From Couchioplanes caeruleus (GTDB lineage: Bacteria > Actinomycetota > Actinomycetes > Mycobacteriales > Micromonosporaceae), in NCBI RefSeq assembly GCF_003751945.1, contig NZ_RJKL01000001.1:4712001-4776000 (forward strand): DNA of 64,000 nt, read 5' to 3'. Shown here piece after piece: positions 1 through 7,616 of the stretch. Under the pieces are notes generated by a model. The model was not told the origin of the DNA. It searched no databases and worked only from the letters and a program-made list of their open reading frames with translations. Numbering within the stretch: the first letter of the stretch is position 1; each line of letters begins with the position of its first letter. The position numbers and the translations under genes are program-made.

Positions 1-129
1 GAGGTTCAGCGAGTCCAGGACGCCCTCGTCGATGAGGGAGACACCGTCGCCCAGTTGGTCGCTGTCGCCGGGCCACTCCAGCTCTTCGATGATGAAGTGG
101 CGTACCTCGTTCTTGATGTCGCTGGTCAC
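1..129 (-). CDS. Acyl carrier protein, C-terminus cut by window edge
   Basis: The visible 43 residues start at a GTG preceded by AAAGGA at good spacing and read VTSDIKNEVRHFIIEELEW, ending in DEGVLDSLNL. The DS-L motif with its serine is the 4'-phosphopantetheine attachment site of acyl or peptidyl carrier proteins, which tether growing acyl chains as thioesters. It lies 33 bp downstream of the acyl-CoA dehydrogenase gene on the same strand, so the dehydrogenase and the alpha-oxoamine synthase upstream of it may act on substrates bound to this carrier. The rest of the gene, and probably more of the cluster, lies left of the window. Family assignment is firm from the motif; the acyl group carried is unknown. 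Confidence 0.85.
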   Translation of the reverse strand, partial: MTSDIKNEVRHFIIEELEWPGDSDQLGDGVSLIDEGVLDSLNL

Positions 130-162
130 GGTCTTGTCCTTTCGAGGTGCAAACAAGAGAGC

Positions 163-1311
163 TCAGTGCAGGCCAAGGTGGCGTGCGGCGAGGTTGCGCT
201 GGATCTCGCTGGTACCGGAGTAGAGGCGGCCCGCCAGGGCGTCACGAAGATCCCGCTCGACCTCGTATTCCGCCGTGTATCCGTACGCCCCGTGTACCTG
301 AATCGCGTCGAGACCCGACTGGACGAAGTTCTCGCTGACGGACAGCTTGGCCAGGGCCGCCTCCAGGCCCGTCGGTCGCCCGCTGTCGATGGTCCGGCCC
401 AGCCGGTACAACAGCAACCAGGAGGAGTCCAGACGGAGCTTCATGTCGACGAGCCGGTGCGAGACCGCCTGGTTGGCGGAGATGGAGCGGCCGAACTGCT
501 TGCGGCTGCGTGCGTAGGCGATGCACCGTTCGAGGTCGCGACGCATCGTTCCGAGCGCCGGTGCGAGAATGAAGCTGCGCTCACGCTCCATCGTCCAGTT
601 GAAGATCGCCGCGCCTGCGCCCTCGGGGCCAAGCAGGTTCGCCGCGGGTACTTCGCAGTCGTCGAAGTAGACCTCGGACATCGGTGACGTCCGCAAACCC
701 ATCTTCGTGATGGCTTCGCCCACCCTCAGCCCAGGGGTGTCGCGGTCGATCAAGAACGCGCTGACACCGGCGAATCCCCGCTTGCGATCGGACGTCGCGA
801 AGACGAGAAACACGTCGGCCACGGGCGCGTTGGTGATGAACGTCTTGGAGCCGTTGATCAGGTATCGGTCGCCGCGCCGTACCGCGGTCGTGCTCAACGC
901 GAAGGCGTCGGATCCTGAGCCGGGCTCCGACATGCCGTGGGCTGCGATGATCTCGCCGGCGCACATGGCGGGAAGGTAGCGCTCCCGTTGTGCCTCCGTG
1001 CCGAACTTGACGATCGGCGAGGCACCGGCCCACAGGTGGGCGTTGAGGGAGAAGATCAGGCCGTTGTCCCGGCAGCCGTAGCCGAGCGCTTCCAAGGCGA
1101 CCATCGTGGTGACTGCATCGGTCGGCGAGCCTCCGTAGACTGCGGGGATCGGCATGCCCAGCAATCCGATCTTGGCGCATCGCTGCCACGCGGCGCGGGC
1201 GAAGGTTCCATCGGCGTCGTTCTTCAGGATCTCGTCGTTCAGCTCGGCCTGAGCGAACCGCTCCGTACTGTCGCGAAGCGCAATCTGCTCCGCAGTGAAC
1301 TCGAACATCAT
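163..1311 (-). CDS. Acyl-CoA (probably acyl-ACP) dehydrogenase
   Basis: This 382-residue FAD enzyme has full family length and the signatures MSEPGSGSDA (flavin/substrate loop) and GTSEIQRN near the C-terminus. I start it at the first of two adjacent ATGs (1311, alternative 1308), which follow GGGGATGGA; an upstream in-frame ATG at 1392 lacks a ribosome site. The usual catalytic Glu of medium-chain dehydrogenases, in the YEGT position, is Ser here (YSGT). A Glu at about residue 244, in MERERSFILA, aligns with the alternative base used by isovaleryl-CoA and prolyl-carrier-protein dehydrogenases (RedW/PltE type). With the adjacent ACP this suggests desaturation of a short or branched acyl or aminoacyl group held on a carrier. 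The substrate is inferred, not shown. Confidence 0.85.
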   Translation of the reverse strand: MMFEFTAEQIALRDSTERFAQAELNDEILKNDADGTFARAAWQRCAKIGLLGMPIPAVYGGSPTDAVTTMVALEALGYGCRDNGLIFSLNAHLWAGASPIVKFGTEAQRERYLPAMCAGEIIAAHGMSEPGSGSDAFALSTTAVRRGDRYLINGSKTFITNAPVADVFLVFATSDRKRGFAGVSAFLIDRDTPGLRVGEAITKMGLRTSPMSEVYFDDCEVPAANLLGPEGAGAAIFNWTMERERSFILAPALGTMRRDLERCIAYARSRKQFGRSISANQAVSHRLVDMKLRLDSSWLLLYRLGRTIDSGRPTGLEAALAKLSVSENFVQSGLDAIQVHGAYGYTAEYEVERDLRDALAGRLYSGTSEIQRNLAARHLGLH

Positions 1312-1419
1312 TCCATCCCCGTGGATTTTCGACGACGGCGTAGGCATCGTCGCGATCTGCCGGCTGGATCGGATGCCGAGATGTCGGCTCACCGCCGTAC
1401 GGGACCGACCTCGGCCGGG

Positions 1420-2607
1420 TCAGAACTTGAACGTCTGCTTCGCCTTGATCAAGGTGTCCACGAGGACCTCGCAGTCTGCGGTGCTGTGCCGGCTCGACAC
1501 CCCGACACGGAGCCGGCCGGAACCCATCGGCACATGGGGATAGGTGAAGGTCGCTACCATGATCCCGTTGTCCATCAGCCAGTTGACCACGTCGACCGTC
1601 TTGTCCTCGTCGCCGATGACCACGGGAACGATATGGCTATTGGTCTTCAACAGGTTGAATCCGGCGCCCCGCAGACTGTCGGTGACGAGCGCGGTGTTGG
1701 CCTCGAGGCGCTGACGCAGCTCCGTGCCCCGCGACTCGAGCTGGTCCAGCGACGCCAGCGTGGCACCGGCGACGGCAGGGGCAGACCCACGCGAGCTCGT
1801 GTACGTGGGCGCCATGTAGCGGAGTTCGCGCTCGACCGGCTTGTCGCACAGGATGAACCCACCGATGCTGCCGAGAGCCTTGCTCATCGTGCCGACGACG
1901 ACATCGATCCGGTCCGAGACGCCGTAGAGGTCGGCGGCGCCGAGACCCTGGGGCCCGACAGCTCCGAACGAGTGGGCCTCGTCGACGACGATCATCGCGT
2001 CGTACTTGTCGGCCAGCACGGCGATCTCGTCCAGCGGGGCGTAGTCGCCGTCGGCGCTGTACAGGCCGTCCACGACGATGATCCGCCGACGCTTGTGCGA
2101 GGATTCCCGGAGGATCGACTCGAGCCGCTTCATGCTGTTGTGTGGGAAGGTTCTGATCTCGGCGCCGGAGAGCTGACTGCCCATGAAGAGGCAGATGTGC
2201 GCGAGGCGGTCGTTGATCACCACGTCGTCGCTGCCGGCCAGCGTCGACACTGCCGCGATGGAGGCGGTCATCCCGGACGGGAACATGATCGCGGCCGGCT
2301 TCGAGGACATCTTGCGAAGCTTCTCTTCGATGTCGTGGTGAAGCCGGGTGTGGCCGCAGGTGAGCTGAGCCGCGTAGGTGTTCGTCCCGAACTTCTCGAT
2401 CGCGTCGATCGAGGCACGCTTCAGTGCGGGATCCTGGGAAAGTCCCAGGTAATCGCACGAGCCGAACATGAGCAGGTTGTCGTGGGAATTCGTGGATACA
2501 GAATTTCCGTGGTGGTCCTCGATGATGGGGAAATAGGGTGACCGTTCCTCGTCTTCCCATCGGATGTACGTGTCATGCAATGCGGACATGGCGGCCTTGA
2601 TTGCCAT
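1420..2607 (-). CDS. Alpha-oxoamine synthase (PLP acyltransferase)
   Basis: This 395-residue protein belongs to the fold-type I PLP family of 8-amino-7-oxononanoate synthase, 2-amino-3-ketobutyrate ligase and serine palmitoyltransferase, which condense an amino acid with an acyl thioester and release CO2. The PLP lysine sits in GTMSKALGS (about residue 242), the PLP Asp in VVDEAHSFGAVG, and the substrate loop in TYTSSRGSAP. The start is set by GGGAGG upstream. It leads the minus-strand group with the dehydrogenase and carrier protein, so the acyl donor may be carrier-bound, as for the RedN/PigH enzymes of prodiginine pathways. The amino acid used is unknown. The neighbours do not resemble a biotin operon, so biotin synthesis is unlikely. 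Confidence 0.88.
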   Translation of the reverse strand: MAIKAAMSALHDTYIRWEDEERSPYFPIIEDHHGNSVSTNSHDNLLMFGSCDYLGLSQDPALKRASIDAIEKFGTNTYAAQLTCGHTRLHHDIEEKLRKMSSKPAAIMFPSGMTASIAAVSTLAGSDDVVINDRLAHICLFMGSQLSGAEIRTFPHNSMKRLESILRESSHKRRRIIVVDGLYSADGDYAPLDEIAVLADKYDAMIVVDEAHSFGAVGPQGLGAADLYGVSDRIDVVVGTMSKALGSIGGFILCDKPVERELRYMAPTYTSSRGSAPAVAGATLASLDQLESRGTELRQRLEANTALVTDSLRGAGFNLLKTNSHIVPVVIGDEDKTVDVVNWLMDNGIMVATFTYPHVPMGSGRLRVGVSSRHSTADCEVLVDTLIKAKQTFKF

Positions 2608-2666
2608 TCATGCCTCCCCCGTAGAAGCGAACAGCCCTGATGCCGCTCGCAGGCTGACATCGGTGA

Positions 2667-2704
2667 CCGTCCAATTTCTACAGAATGTGGACGGACAGTG
2701 TCAA
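2667..2704 (-). promoter_or_regulatory. Promoter with overlapping palindrome for the oxoamine synthase operon
   Basis: On the minus strand a consensus -35 TTGACA (2704-2699) is separated by 18 bp from a -10-like TAGAAA (2680-2675), placing a start about 60 bp before the ATG at 2607. An interrupted palindrome, CCGTCCA (2667-2673) with TGGACGG (2688-2694), covers the spacer and -10. This fits a repressor operator. No matching regulator gene is in view. Confidence 0.55.
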
Positions 2705-3208
2705 CCCCGTGCGCGATGTGATCGTGAACCGGCCTATGCGTCGCGATTGACGCGCGCACGCGGCTATCCCACTCCCGCTATCCAGCGCTATGGTGTAGAT
2801 CACATCAGTTTCCGATCTCTATCGGATAGTGACCGTCCGTCGCCCGGACTGGTGCGCGCAGTAATGATGCCGGATGACGCCAAAGATGCTCCACTGTGAA
2901 TTCGCTGATGGCTATACGCTGCGGCAACGTCCACTTTCCACGGCCTGCCGGCTCGGTGCGGCAGAGGGCGGGACGTTCGTCGCCAAACTGCCCCTGAGCT
3001 GCGAAGTCGCAGGTTGAAGCGGTGCTTCGGGCCATGGTGGCCGGGCTTCGGCACGGGACGCCGGGATCGACATACACGTGATACGTTGCCGTCTCCGGAC
3101 ACGACGATGCTGCGGGAAGCTCATTGACGTTGATCGCGACGGACCGGGTACCGCTGTGGCATTGGCCGAGCGCGTACATCGCAACAACGACGGTCATGGG
3201 GGCCTGAC
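2705..3208. other. Divergent intergenic region without a supported gene
   Basis: About 500 bp separate the promoter of the minus-strand operon from the plus-strand monooxygenase. Open frames here show neither family resemblance nor convincing starts. Visible elements are a small inverted repeat TCCGAT-CTCT-ATCGGA (2811-2826) and three CGCTAT/GGCTAT-type direct repeats between 2762 and 2791, which could be regulator half-sites for the plus-strand operon. Confidence 0.4.
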
Positions 3209-5053
3209 ATGGACCTTCGGCGGGTGGTTGTCATAGGAGGCGGTCCCGCGGGACTTTTCTTGGCGCGGCTCATCAAGCTTCGACAACCGGATGCCTCCGT
3301 GGAGCTGTATGAGCACGACGGGCCCGACGAGGCTTTCGGCTTCGGAGTGGTTCTCTCCGACCACACTCTGGCCGGGCTGCGAGCGGCGGACGCGGCGACC
3401 TATCAGGAAATCATGGCTGCGTGCGTCGGCTGGAAAGATGTGCGGGTCGCGATCGGTGACCACGATTTCCTGTTCCGGAACTATCCCTTCACCGCCATAT
3501 CTCGGCACCGGCTCCTGCGTCTTCTCCAGAATCAGGCGAAGGCCGTGGGCGTGCGGATGACGTTCGGTCGGCGGGTGACCGTCACTGAATTTCTGGACTC
3601 TCCGGACGCGCCGGATGTCATCGCTGTGGCTGAAGGTGTGCATTCCGGGAGCCGTACCGGACTGAGCGCTCGGTTCGGCACGAATGTCGAGCCCAGCAGC
3701 GGCCGTTACATCTGGTTCGGCACCCGCGCCCCGTTCGGTGAGATGACGTTTCCGTTCGTCGCGACCGAGCACGGTGGCTTCGCCGCCCACGCGTATCCGT
3801 ACGGCGACGGCATGAGCACGTTCATCGTCGAAGCCGACGTCGACAGTTGCCTCGGGGCGGGTATGGACGTCACCCGCGCCGGCGCGCCGGCGCCCGGCGA
3901 GACCGATGAGACGTCACGCCGGATACTGACGGAGATCTTCGCGTCGCACTTGCAGGAACATCAGCTGATCGGGAACAACAGCAGGTGGGGCACGTTCCGC
4001 GTGGTGCGCAACGAGCGGTGGTCCACCGGCAACGTGGTCCTGCTCGGGGATGCCGCCCATACCGCGCATTTCTCCGTCGGCTCGGGAACGAAGCTGGCGA
4101 TGGAAGACGCGATCACACTGGCCGAGGCGCTCACCACTCACGAGAGCCTCGACGGGGCTCTGACGGCCTATGCCGAGCGCCGCCGACCCGCCGTCGCCGT
4201 GCTCCAGTCCTGGGCGCAGACCAGCATGCGCTGGTGGGAGAGTTTCCCTCGGTGCCTGCACATGCCTCCTGACCAATTCGCCCTGCACTTCATGACCCGG
4301 ATCGGCGCCATCAGCTATGCCGGCCTGCGCTCCCGGCATGCGGATCGCATGGATGATCTGGAAGCCGCCTTCGTGCGGAGAGAGGCGATCGCCGGCACCC
4401 CGTCGTCCGTTCCGCCGACCGGGGTCGTCGACCTCGCCGGGAAGCTGGGCGAGCTTACACTCGTGAACCGCCGCGTGGCCGTCGTCAGCCAGAGTGCCGG
4501 CTCAGGCATGGCCCCGCTGCCGGAGGCGTACGGCCTGATCCTCTTCGACGCATCTCATCTCGAGCCCGGCGACCTCGAGCAGCTCGGTGACCGCGTCCGG
4601 GCGTCCCCTTCCCGATTCGGCCTCTCGCTGACCATCGGAGACATCGCGCGTTTCACCGATCTCCCCACGTGCCGCCCGGATGTCGTCGAGGTCGTGGTCG
4701 ACCGCGTCGACGGTTGCGCCGCCATCAAAGATCTGGCCGCTGCTGTGCCGGCGGTTCTCGTCGGCGTCGACTGCCCCGATGCGGACCCGTGGTCGGATGC
4801 CGGCACCGCCCTCCTCGATCGTTGCGTCGAGCTTCGTGATGCCGGCGCCGCGGCCGTGCACCTGCGACATCGTGATGGCGGCATCGACTGGCCCCGGATG
4901 ACCGCCTTCGCCGATCGAGTGCGGACCGAAACGCGGACGCCGGTGCTCATCGATGTTCCGCCCACTGTCGACAGGCAGGATCGTGCCCGCACCGTCCACC
5001 TCGGCATCCTGAGCGGGCGGTACGATCTCGCGGCCTGGCGGCTGCACCTCTGA
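3209..5053 (+). CDS. FAD monooxygenase of the salicylyl/anthraniloyl-CoA hydroxylase type with shortened C-terminal barrel
   Basis: The 614-residue protein has an N-terminal p-hydroxybenzoate-hydroxylase-type FAD domain (about 1-390) with the dinucleotide motif VVIGGGPAGLF and the ribityl-binding GDAAHTAHF. This arrangement is that of salicylyl-CoA 5-hydroxylase and 2-aminobenzoyl-CoA monooxygenase, which normally carry an old-yellow-enzyme TIM barrel of about 370 residues after the FAD domain. Here the second part (about 395-614) begins with the equivalent linker (LGELTLVNRRVAVVSQSA) but is only about 220 residues and lacks clear FMN and catalytic motifs. The reductase half therefore looks degenerate. 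It probably hydroxylates an aromatic or carrier-bound substrate. It leads a plus-strand operon with a flavin reductase and a decarboxylase. The start follows a G-rich site. Confidence 0.75.
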   Translation: MDLRRVVVIGGGPAGLFLARLIKLRQPDASVELYEHDGPDEAFGFGVVLSDHTLAGLRAADAATYQEIMAACVGWKDVRVAIGDHDFLFRNYPFTAISRHRLLRLLQNQAKAVGVRMTFGRRVTVTEFLDSPDAPDVIAVAEGVHSGSRTGLSARFGTNVEPSSGRYIWFGTRAPFGEMTFPFVATEHGGFAAHAYPYGDGMSTFIVEADVDSCLGAGMDVTRAGAPAPGETDETSRRILTEIFASHLQEHQLIGNNSRWGTFRVVRNERWSTGNVVLLGDAAHTAHFSVGSGTKLAMEDAITLAEALTTHESLDGALTAYAERRRPAVAVLQSWAQTSMRWWESFPRCLHMPPDQFALHFMTRIGAISYAGLRSRHADRMDDLEAAFVRREAIAGTPSSVPPTGVVDLAGKLGELTLVNRRVAVVSQSAGSGMAPLPEAYGLILFDASHLEPGDLEQLGDRVRASPSRFGLSLTIGDIARFTDLPTCRPDVVEVVVDRVDGCAAIKDLAAAVPAVLVGVDCPDADPWSDAGTALLDRCVELRDAGAAAVHLRHRDGGIDWPRMTAFADRVRTETRTPVLIDVPPTVDRQDRARTVHLGILSGRYDLAAWRLHL

Positions 5054-5060
5054 GGAACTG

Positions 5061-5582
5061 ATGATCCAGCAGGACGAGGTGCGGTTCCGTGCCGTACTGG
5101 GCCACTACACCACCGGTGTGGCGGTCATCGCAGGACTCGCCGAATCGGGTCCGGTGGGACTGGCCGTCAACTCTTTCACCGCGGTCTCGCTTCGCCCGTT
5201 ACTGGTGTCATTCTGCGTGAGCCACTCGAGCAGTTCATGGCGAATGGTCCGCCACGGCGGGCGCTTCAGTGTCAACGTGCTGTCCGAGCATCAGAGAGAG
5301 CTGTGCCAGCGAATGGCCACTCCGGCTCAGGACAAGTTCGAAGGGGTGGACTGGTTCCTGTCCGCGCAGGGCATACCGGGTCTGAGCGGCGCCATAGCCC
5401 GCCTCGAGTGCACGACGGACGTGGTCTACCCGGCCGGCGATCACGACATCGTCATCGCCGCGGTCGACAATCTGGAGGCCGACGAGGGCCCGAATGGTCC
5501 CTTGGTGTTCTACCGCGGCGACTACGGACGCTTCTCACCCTTCGAACGGTCGCCGATCTGCCAACTGCGACCGGATTCATGA
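5061..5582 (+). CDS. Flavin reductase (HpaC/HsaB-like)
   Basis: This 173-residue protein matches the single-domain flavin reductases that supply reduced FMN or FAD to two-component monooxygenases. Typical features are the N-terminal FTTGVAVI-like strand (YTTGVAVIAGL), the AVNSFTAVSLRPLLVSFCV flavin-binding segment and FSVNVLSEHQ. It starts 7 bp after the monooxygenase stop with GAGGAACTG before the ATG, so the two are co-translated. The upstream FAD monooxygenase may be its client, although enzymes of that type usually reduce their own flavin; a client elsewhere in the cluster is equally possible. I see no NAD-binding signature that would fix the cofactor. Confidence 0.85.
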   Translation: MIQQDEVRFRAVLGHYTTGVAVIAGLAESGPVGLAVNSFTAVSLRPLLVSFCVSHSSSSWRMVRHGGRFSVNVLSEHQRELCQRMATPAQDKFEGVDWFLSAQGIPGLSGAIARLECTTDVVYPAGDHDIVIAAVDNLEADEGPNGPLVFYRGDYGRFSPFERSPICQLRPDS

Positions 5583-5621
5583 AATGACCGATCAAGCAGT
5601 CGAAAACGTTACGGGGATGGG

Positions 5622-6143
5622 ATGTCGACTCTTACCACATCAGCGCTGAGCCTCCCGGCTCAACTTCGCAACGAGTTGCGAGAACAGGGTTTCGGGCCCC
5701 ACTTCGGCACGCCGTGCGGAGTGCTCGCTCCGCTGTACGAGGCCATGGACGGCGGCGACGGGGTGACGACGATCCCCCGGGAGGACAACGCGGTCGGCGT
5801 CGCTGCCGGAGCCGCATTGAGCGGCCGGTCTCCGATCGTGCTGATGCAGAACTCCGGATTCGGTCAGTCGGTCAACGCCATCGCCTCACTGGTCGTCCCG
5901 TACGGAATCCCGATCCTGTTCATTGTCAGCATGCGGGGCGTGGCCCCGGACGATACCGCCGAGAACGAGGGCATGGGCACGCTCACCGAACCGATCTGCC
6001 GTCTCCTGGGTCTTCCGACCGTCCACCTCGACTCGGCCGCCGACGCCGCGGCGGTCGCCGCGTCCCTCGCCGAACAAGTGATCGTGCGCCGGGAACCAGC
6101 GGTGCTGCTCGTCGCGCCGGACGCCTTCGGGTGGCGGGCATGA
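5622..6143 (+). CDS. ThDP decarboxylase alpha subunit (sulfopyruvate/phosphonopyruvate type)
   Basis: This 173-residue protein corresponds to the pyrimidine-binding half of split ThDP decarboxylases such as sulfopyruvate decarboxylase ComD. The conserved Glu that activates the thiamine ring is visible in IPREDNAVGVAAGAAL, followed by the MQNSGFGQSVNAIASL segment typical of the sulfopyruvate/phosphonopyruvate branch. GGGGATGGG precedes the ATG. The stop overlaps the beta-subunit start (ATGA), which fits stoichiometric expression. The substrate is a 2-oxo acid; whether it bears a sulfonate, phosphonate or another group cannot be told from sequence. No PEP mutase or sulfite-adding enzyme is in view to decide. 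Confidence 0.82.
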   Translation: MSTLTTSALSLPAQLRNELREQGFGPHFGTPCGVLAPLYEAMDGGDGVTTIPREDNAVGVAAGAALSGRSPIVLMQNSGFGQSVNAIASLVVPYGIPILFIVSMRGVAPDDTAENEGMGTLTEPICRLLGLPTVHLDSAADAAAVAASLAEQVIVRREPAVLLVAPDAFGWRA

Positions 6144-6706
6144 GCAAGACCGCCGCGATCCGGGCGGTCATCGAAGCGACCCCCGATGTGCCTGTTCTCT
6201 ACACCACCGGCTACGCATGCCGGATCGCCCACAGCATCCGCGACTCCGACAACCACTTCTACATGACCGGGTCGATGGGGCTCATCGCTTCCATCGGTGC
6301 CGGCGTGGCACGGGAGACGGGCGTCGCCACGGTCGTCGTGGACGGGGACGGCAGCATCCTGATGAATCCCGTCGGCATGATCGTCGCGGGTGCGGATCCG
6401 ACGCTGCCGCTGGTGCACATCGTGCTGGATGACCGCCGGTACGACTCGACCGGTGGCCAGGAGGTGCCGTCGGCGCGTCTCGACCTCCCGGTCCTGGCCC
6501 GGGGATCCGGCTACGGATCAGTGCACACCGTCGGGTCGGCCGCAGCACTCGGCGACGTCCTGGGCAAGGTGCTCACCGACTGCCGGAGCCCCGTCTTCAT
6601 CCGATGCGTCATCGATGAGCCGGACGAACCGGTTCCCGGTCGGATCGGTCGTGACCTGCGCAGCCACGCCGGCCGGTTCGGGGCGTACCTCCGCCGTTTC
6701 GGCTGA
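6140..6706 (+). CDS. ThDP decarboxylase beta subunit (sulfopyruvate/phosphonopyruvate type)
   Basis: This 188-residue subunit binds the diphosphate end of ThDP. The GDG motif lies in VVVDGDGSILMNPVGM, and the family segment YDSTGGQEVPS follows. At the end of the ThDP motif the usual Asp-Asn is Asp-Asp (VLDDRRYDSTGGQ), an uncommon change at a Mg/ThDP ligand position. The ATG overlaps the alpha stop by 4 bp. It is the last gene of the plus-strand operon; beyond it the DNA turns into small-gene and remnant territory, so this may be the right border of the metabolite locus. Together with the alpha subunit it should convert a 2-oxo acid to an aldehyde. Confidence 0.8.
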   Translation: MSKTAAIRAVIEATPDVPVLYTTGYACRIAHSIRDSDNHFYMTGSMGLIASIGAGVARETGVATVVVDGDGSILMNPVGMIVAGADPTLPLVHIVLDDRRYDSTGGQEVPSARLDLPVLARGSGYGSVHTVGSAAALGDVLGKVLTDCRSPVFIRCVIDEPDEPVPGRIGRDLRSHAGRFGAYLRRFG

Positions 6707-6785
6707 CCGCGAGCCGCCGCCGCGCTCGTCCGTCAGGGTGTGCCGCAGCGGGAGCAGACCGAGGTGAGATCGGGTCTGCCCCTGC

Positions 6786-6824
6786 GGTCCGCGGCCGACC
6801 GGTCCGCGGCCGACCGGTCCGCGG
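6786..6824. repeat. 15-bp tandem repeat, 2.6 copies
   Basis: The unit GGTCCGCGGCCGACC occurs at 6786-6800 and 6801-6815 with a third partial copy to 6824. Each unit is itself nearly palindromic, so the region can fold strongly. It sits about 80 bp after the decarboxylase stop and may contribute to termination. Confidence 0.7.
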
Positions 6825-6944
6825 GCTGAGCGGCCGAGGACGTGGGGCGGGACCGGCGCCGGTAGCTCTGGCCCGGGACCAACGCGGGCCCGGACGACTT
6901 CGCCGCACGTTACGCAGGAAGCGCACCATGCAGGCCCTCGGCCG

Positions 6945-7184
6945 TCAGCAGGCGCAGGTGCCGTCCGCGCAGCCGCCCGTCCCGGCGGCGGTGCGGGCGG
7001 AGCGGCGCCGGTGTAGCCACCACATGCCGGCCGCGGCGGCGACCATCACCCCGGAGGCGGCGAGCAGGATGTTCTCGGCCAGGGCGGCCCCGGCGCCGGT
7101 GAGAACCCCGGCGGCGATCAGCAGCGGCACGGCGCAGCACGCGGCGAGAGACGGACCGTCGGACGGTCCGGCGAGCCTAGCCAC
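6945..7184 (-). CDS. Small MerT/MerF-like membrane protein with Cys-rich tail
   Basis: The 79-residue protein has a CC pair in the first hydrophobic segment (ACCAVPLLIAAGV), a second membrane helix (ILLAASGVMVAAAAGMWWL), a basic stretch and a C-terminal CADGTCAC. Vicinal cysteines in helix 1 plus a cysteine tail are typical of mercury or heavy-metal transport proteins of the MerT/MerF kind, but the similarity is only topological. The GTG start has no good ribosome site; it overlaps the TAG of the truncated reading frame 7177-7266 (GTGGCTAG), so translation may be coupled to that leader. A perfect 8-bp inverted repeat (7153-7169) lies in the first codons. Confidence 0.5.
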   Translation of the reverse strand: MARLAGPSDGPSLAACCAVPLLIAAGVLTGAGAALAENILLAASGVMVAAAAGMWWLHRRRSARTAAGTGGCADGTCAC

Positions 7185-7266
7185 AACGGGCCAGCGCCGA
7201 CCAGCGGATACAGTCAGAAAAAGGCCGGTCGGGGGCAGCGGCCGGCGGTGAAGTCCTGTCCGCCAT
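7177..7266 (-). pseudogene. Truncated duplicate of the 7617-7907 membrane protein N-terminus
   Basis: From ATG 7266 this frame encodes 29 residues beginning MADRTSPPAAAPDRPFSD, closely matching MADSTSPPAAATNRPISD of the intact protein encoded at 7617-7907. Upstream DNA is also similar (compare 7200-7310 with 7850-7945), so a segment with promoter and N-terminus was duplicated and then truncated. The frame ends in a TAG that overlaps the start of the MerT-like gene. It could persist as a leader peptide; the simplest reading is a remnant. Confidence 0.6.
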
Positions 7267-7436
7267 CACTGTCTTCTCACCGTGTGGTGGGCAGAGCCTG
7301 GCGCATCCTCCGTGCGGCTCCTGGCCCTGTGACACCTCGATGGTCGCCCGGCGGTGTCCGCCGGGCGCCTCAGTGGGGCCACTAGGCCGTCTCGCGGAAC
7401 GACTCGCAGTCGACCGACTTGCCGGCGGCTTCATCA

Positions 7437-7541
7437 GGCTATCCCGCGAACTTCACCCATCCCCACCAGATCGCCGACGCCATCCGCAACAACCCACACT
7501 ACGACGGCGGGCCGGTACGTCTGGTGGCCTGCCACACCGGT
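7437..7541 (+). pseudogene. Fragment resembling a polymorphic-toxin C-terminal segment
   Basis: One plus-strand frame reads GYPANFTHPHQIADAI followed by RNNPHYDGGPVRLVACHTG. That pattern (Ile-Arg, Asn-Pro-x-Tyr, Gly-x-Pro-Val-Arg-Leu, Cys-x-Thr-Gly) is what I recall from C-terminal segments of secreted actinobacterial RHS/WXG-type toxins. Sequence on both sides does not continue the similarity and no start or domain partner is present, so it looks like a decayed gene piece. The family recognition is from memory and moderate. Confidence 0.4.
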
Positions 7542-7616
7542 ACCGTCGATCGAAGATGCTCTCCTGCGGCTCGGTCGACCGTATCGGCCCTGCCACCCAT
7601 CGCCCCGGCGAAGTGG

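Noticed and set aside
1420..2607. Oxoamine synthase as biotin gene bioF or as a 5-aminolevulinate synthase for a C5N unit
   Set aside because: No bioA/B/D neighbours, and no acyl-CoA ligase or amide synthase of C5N clusters; the ACP and dehydrogenase neighbours suggest another role.
2805..3197. Possible 130-residue minus-strand gene in the divergent gap
   Set aside because: No ribosome site, no recognisable domain, unusual Cys/His/Arg composition, and it would occupy the promoter region of the monooxygenase operon.
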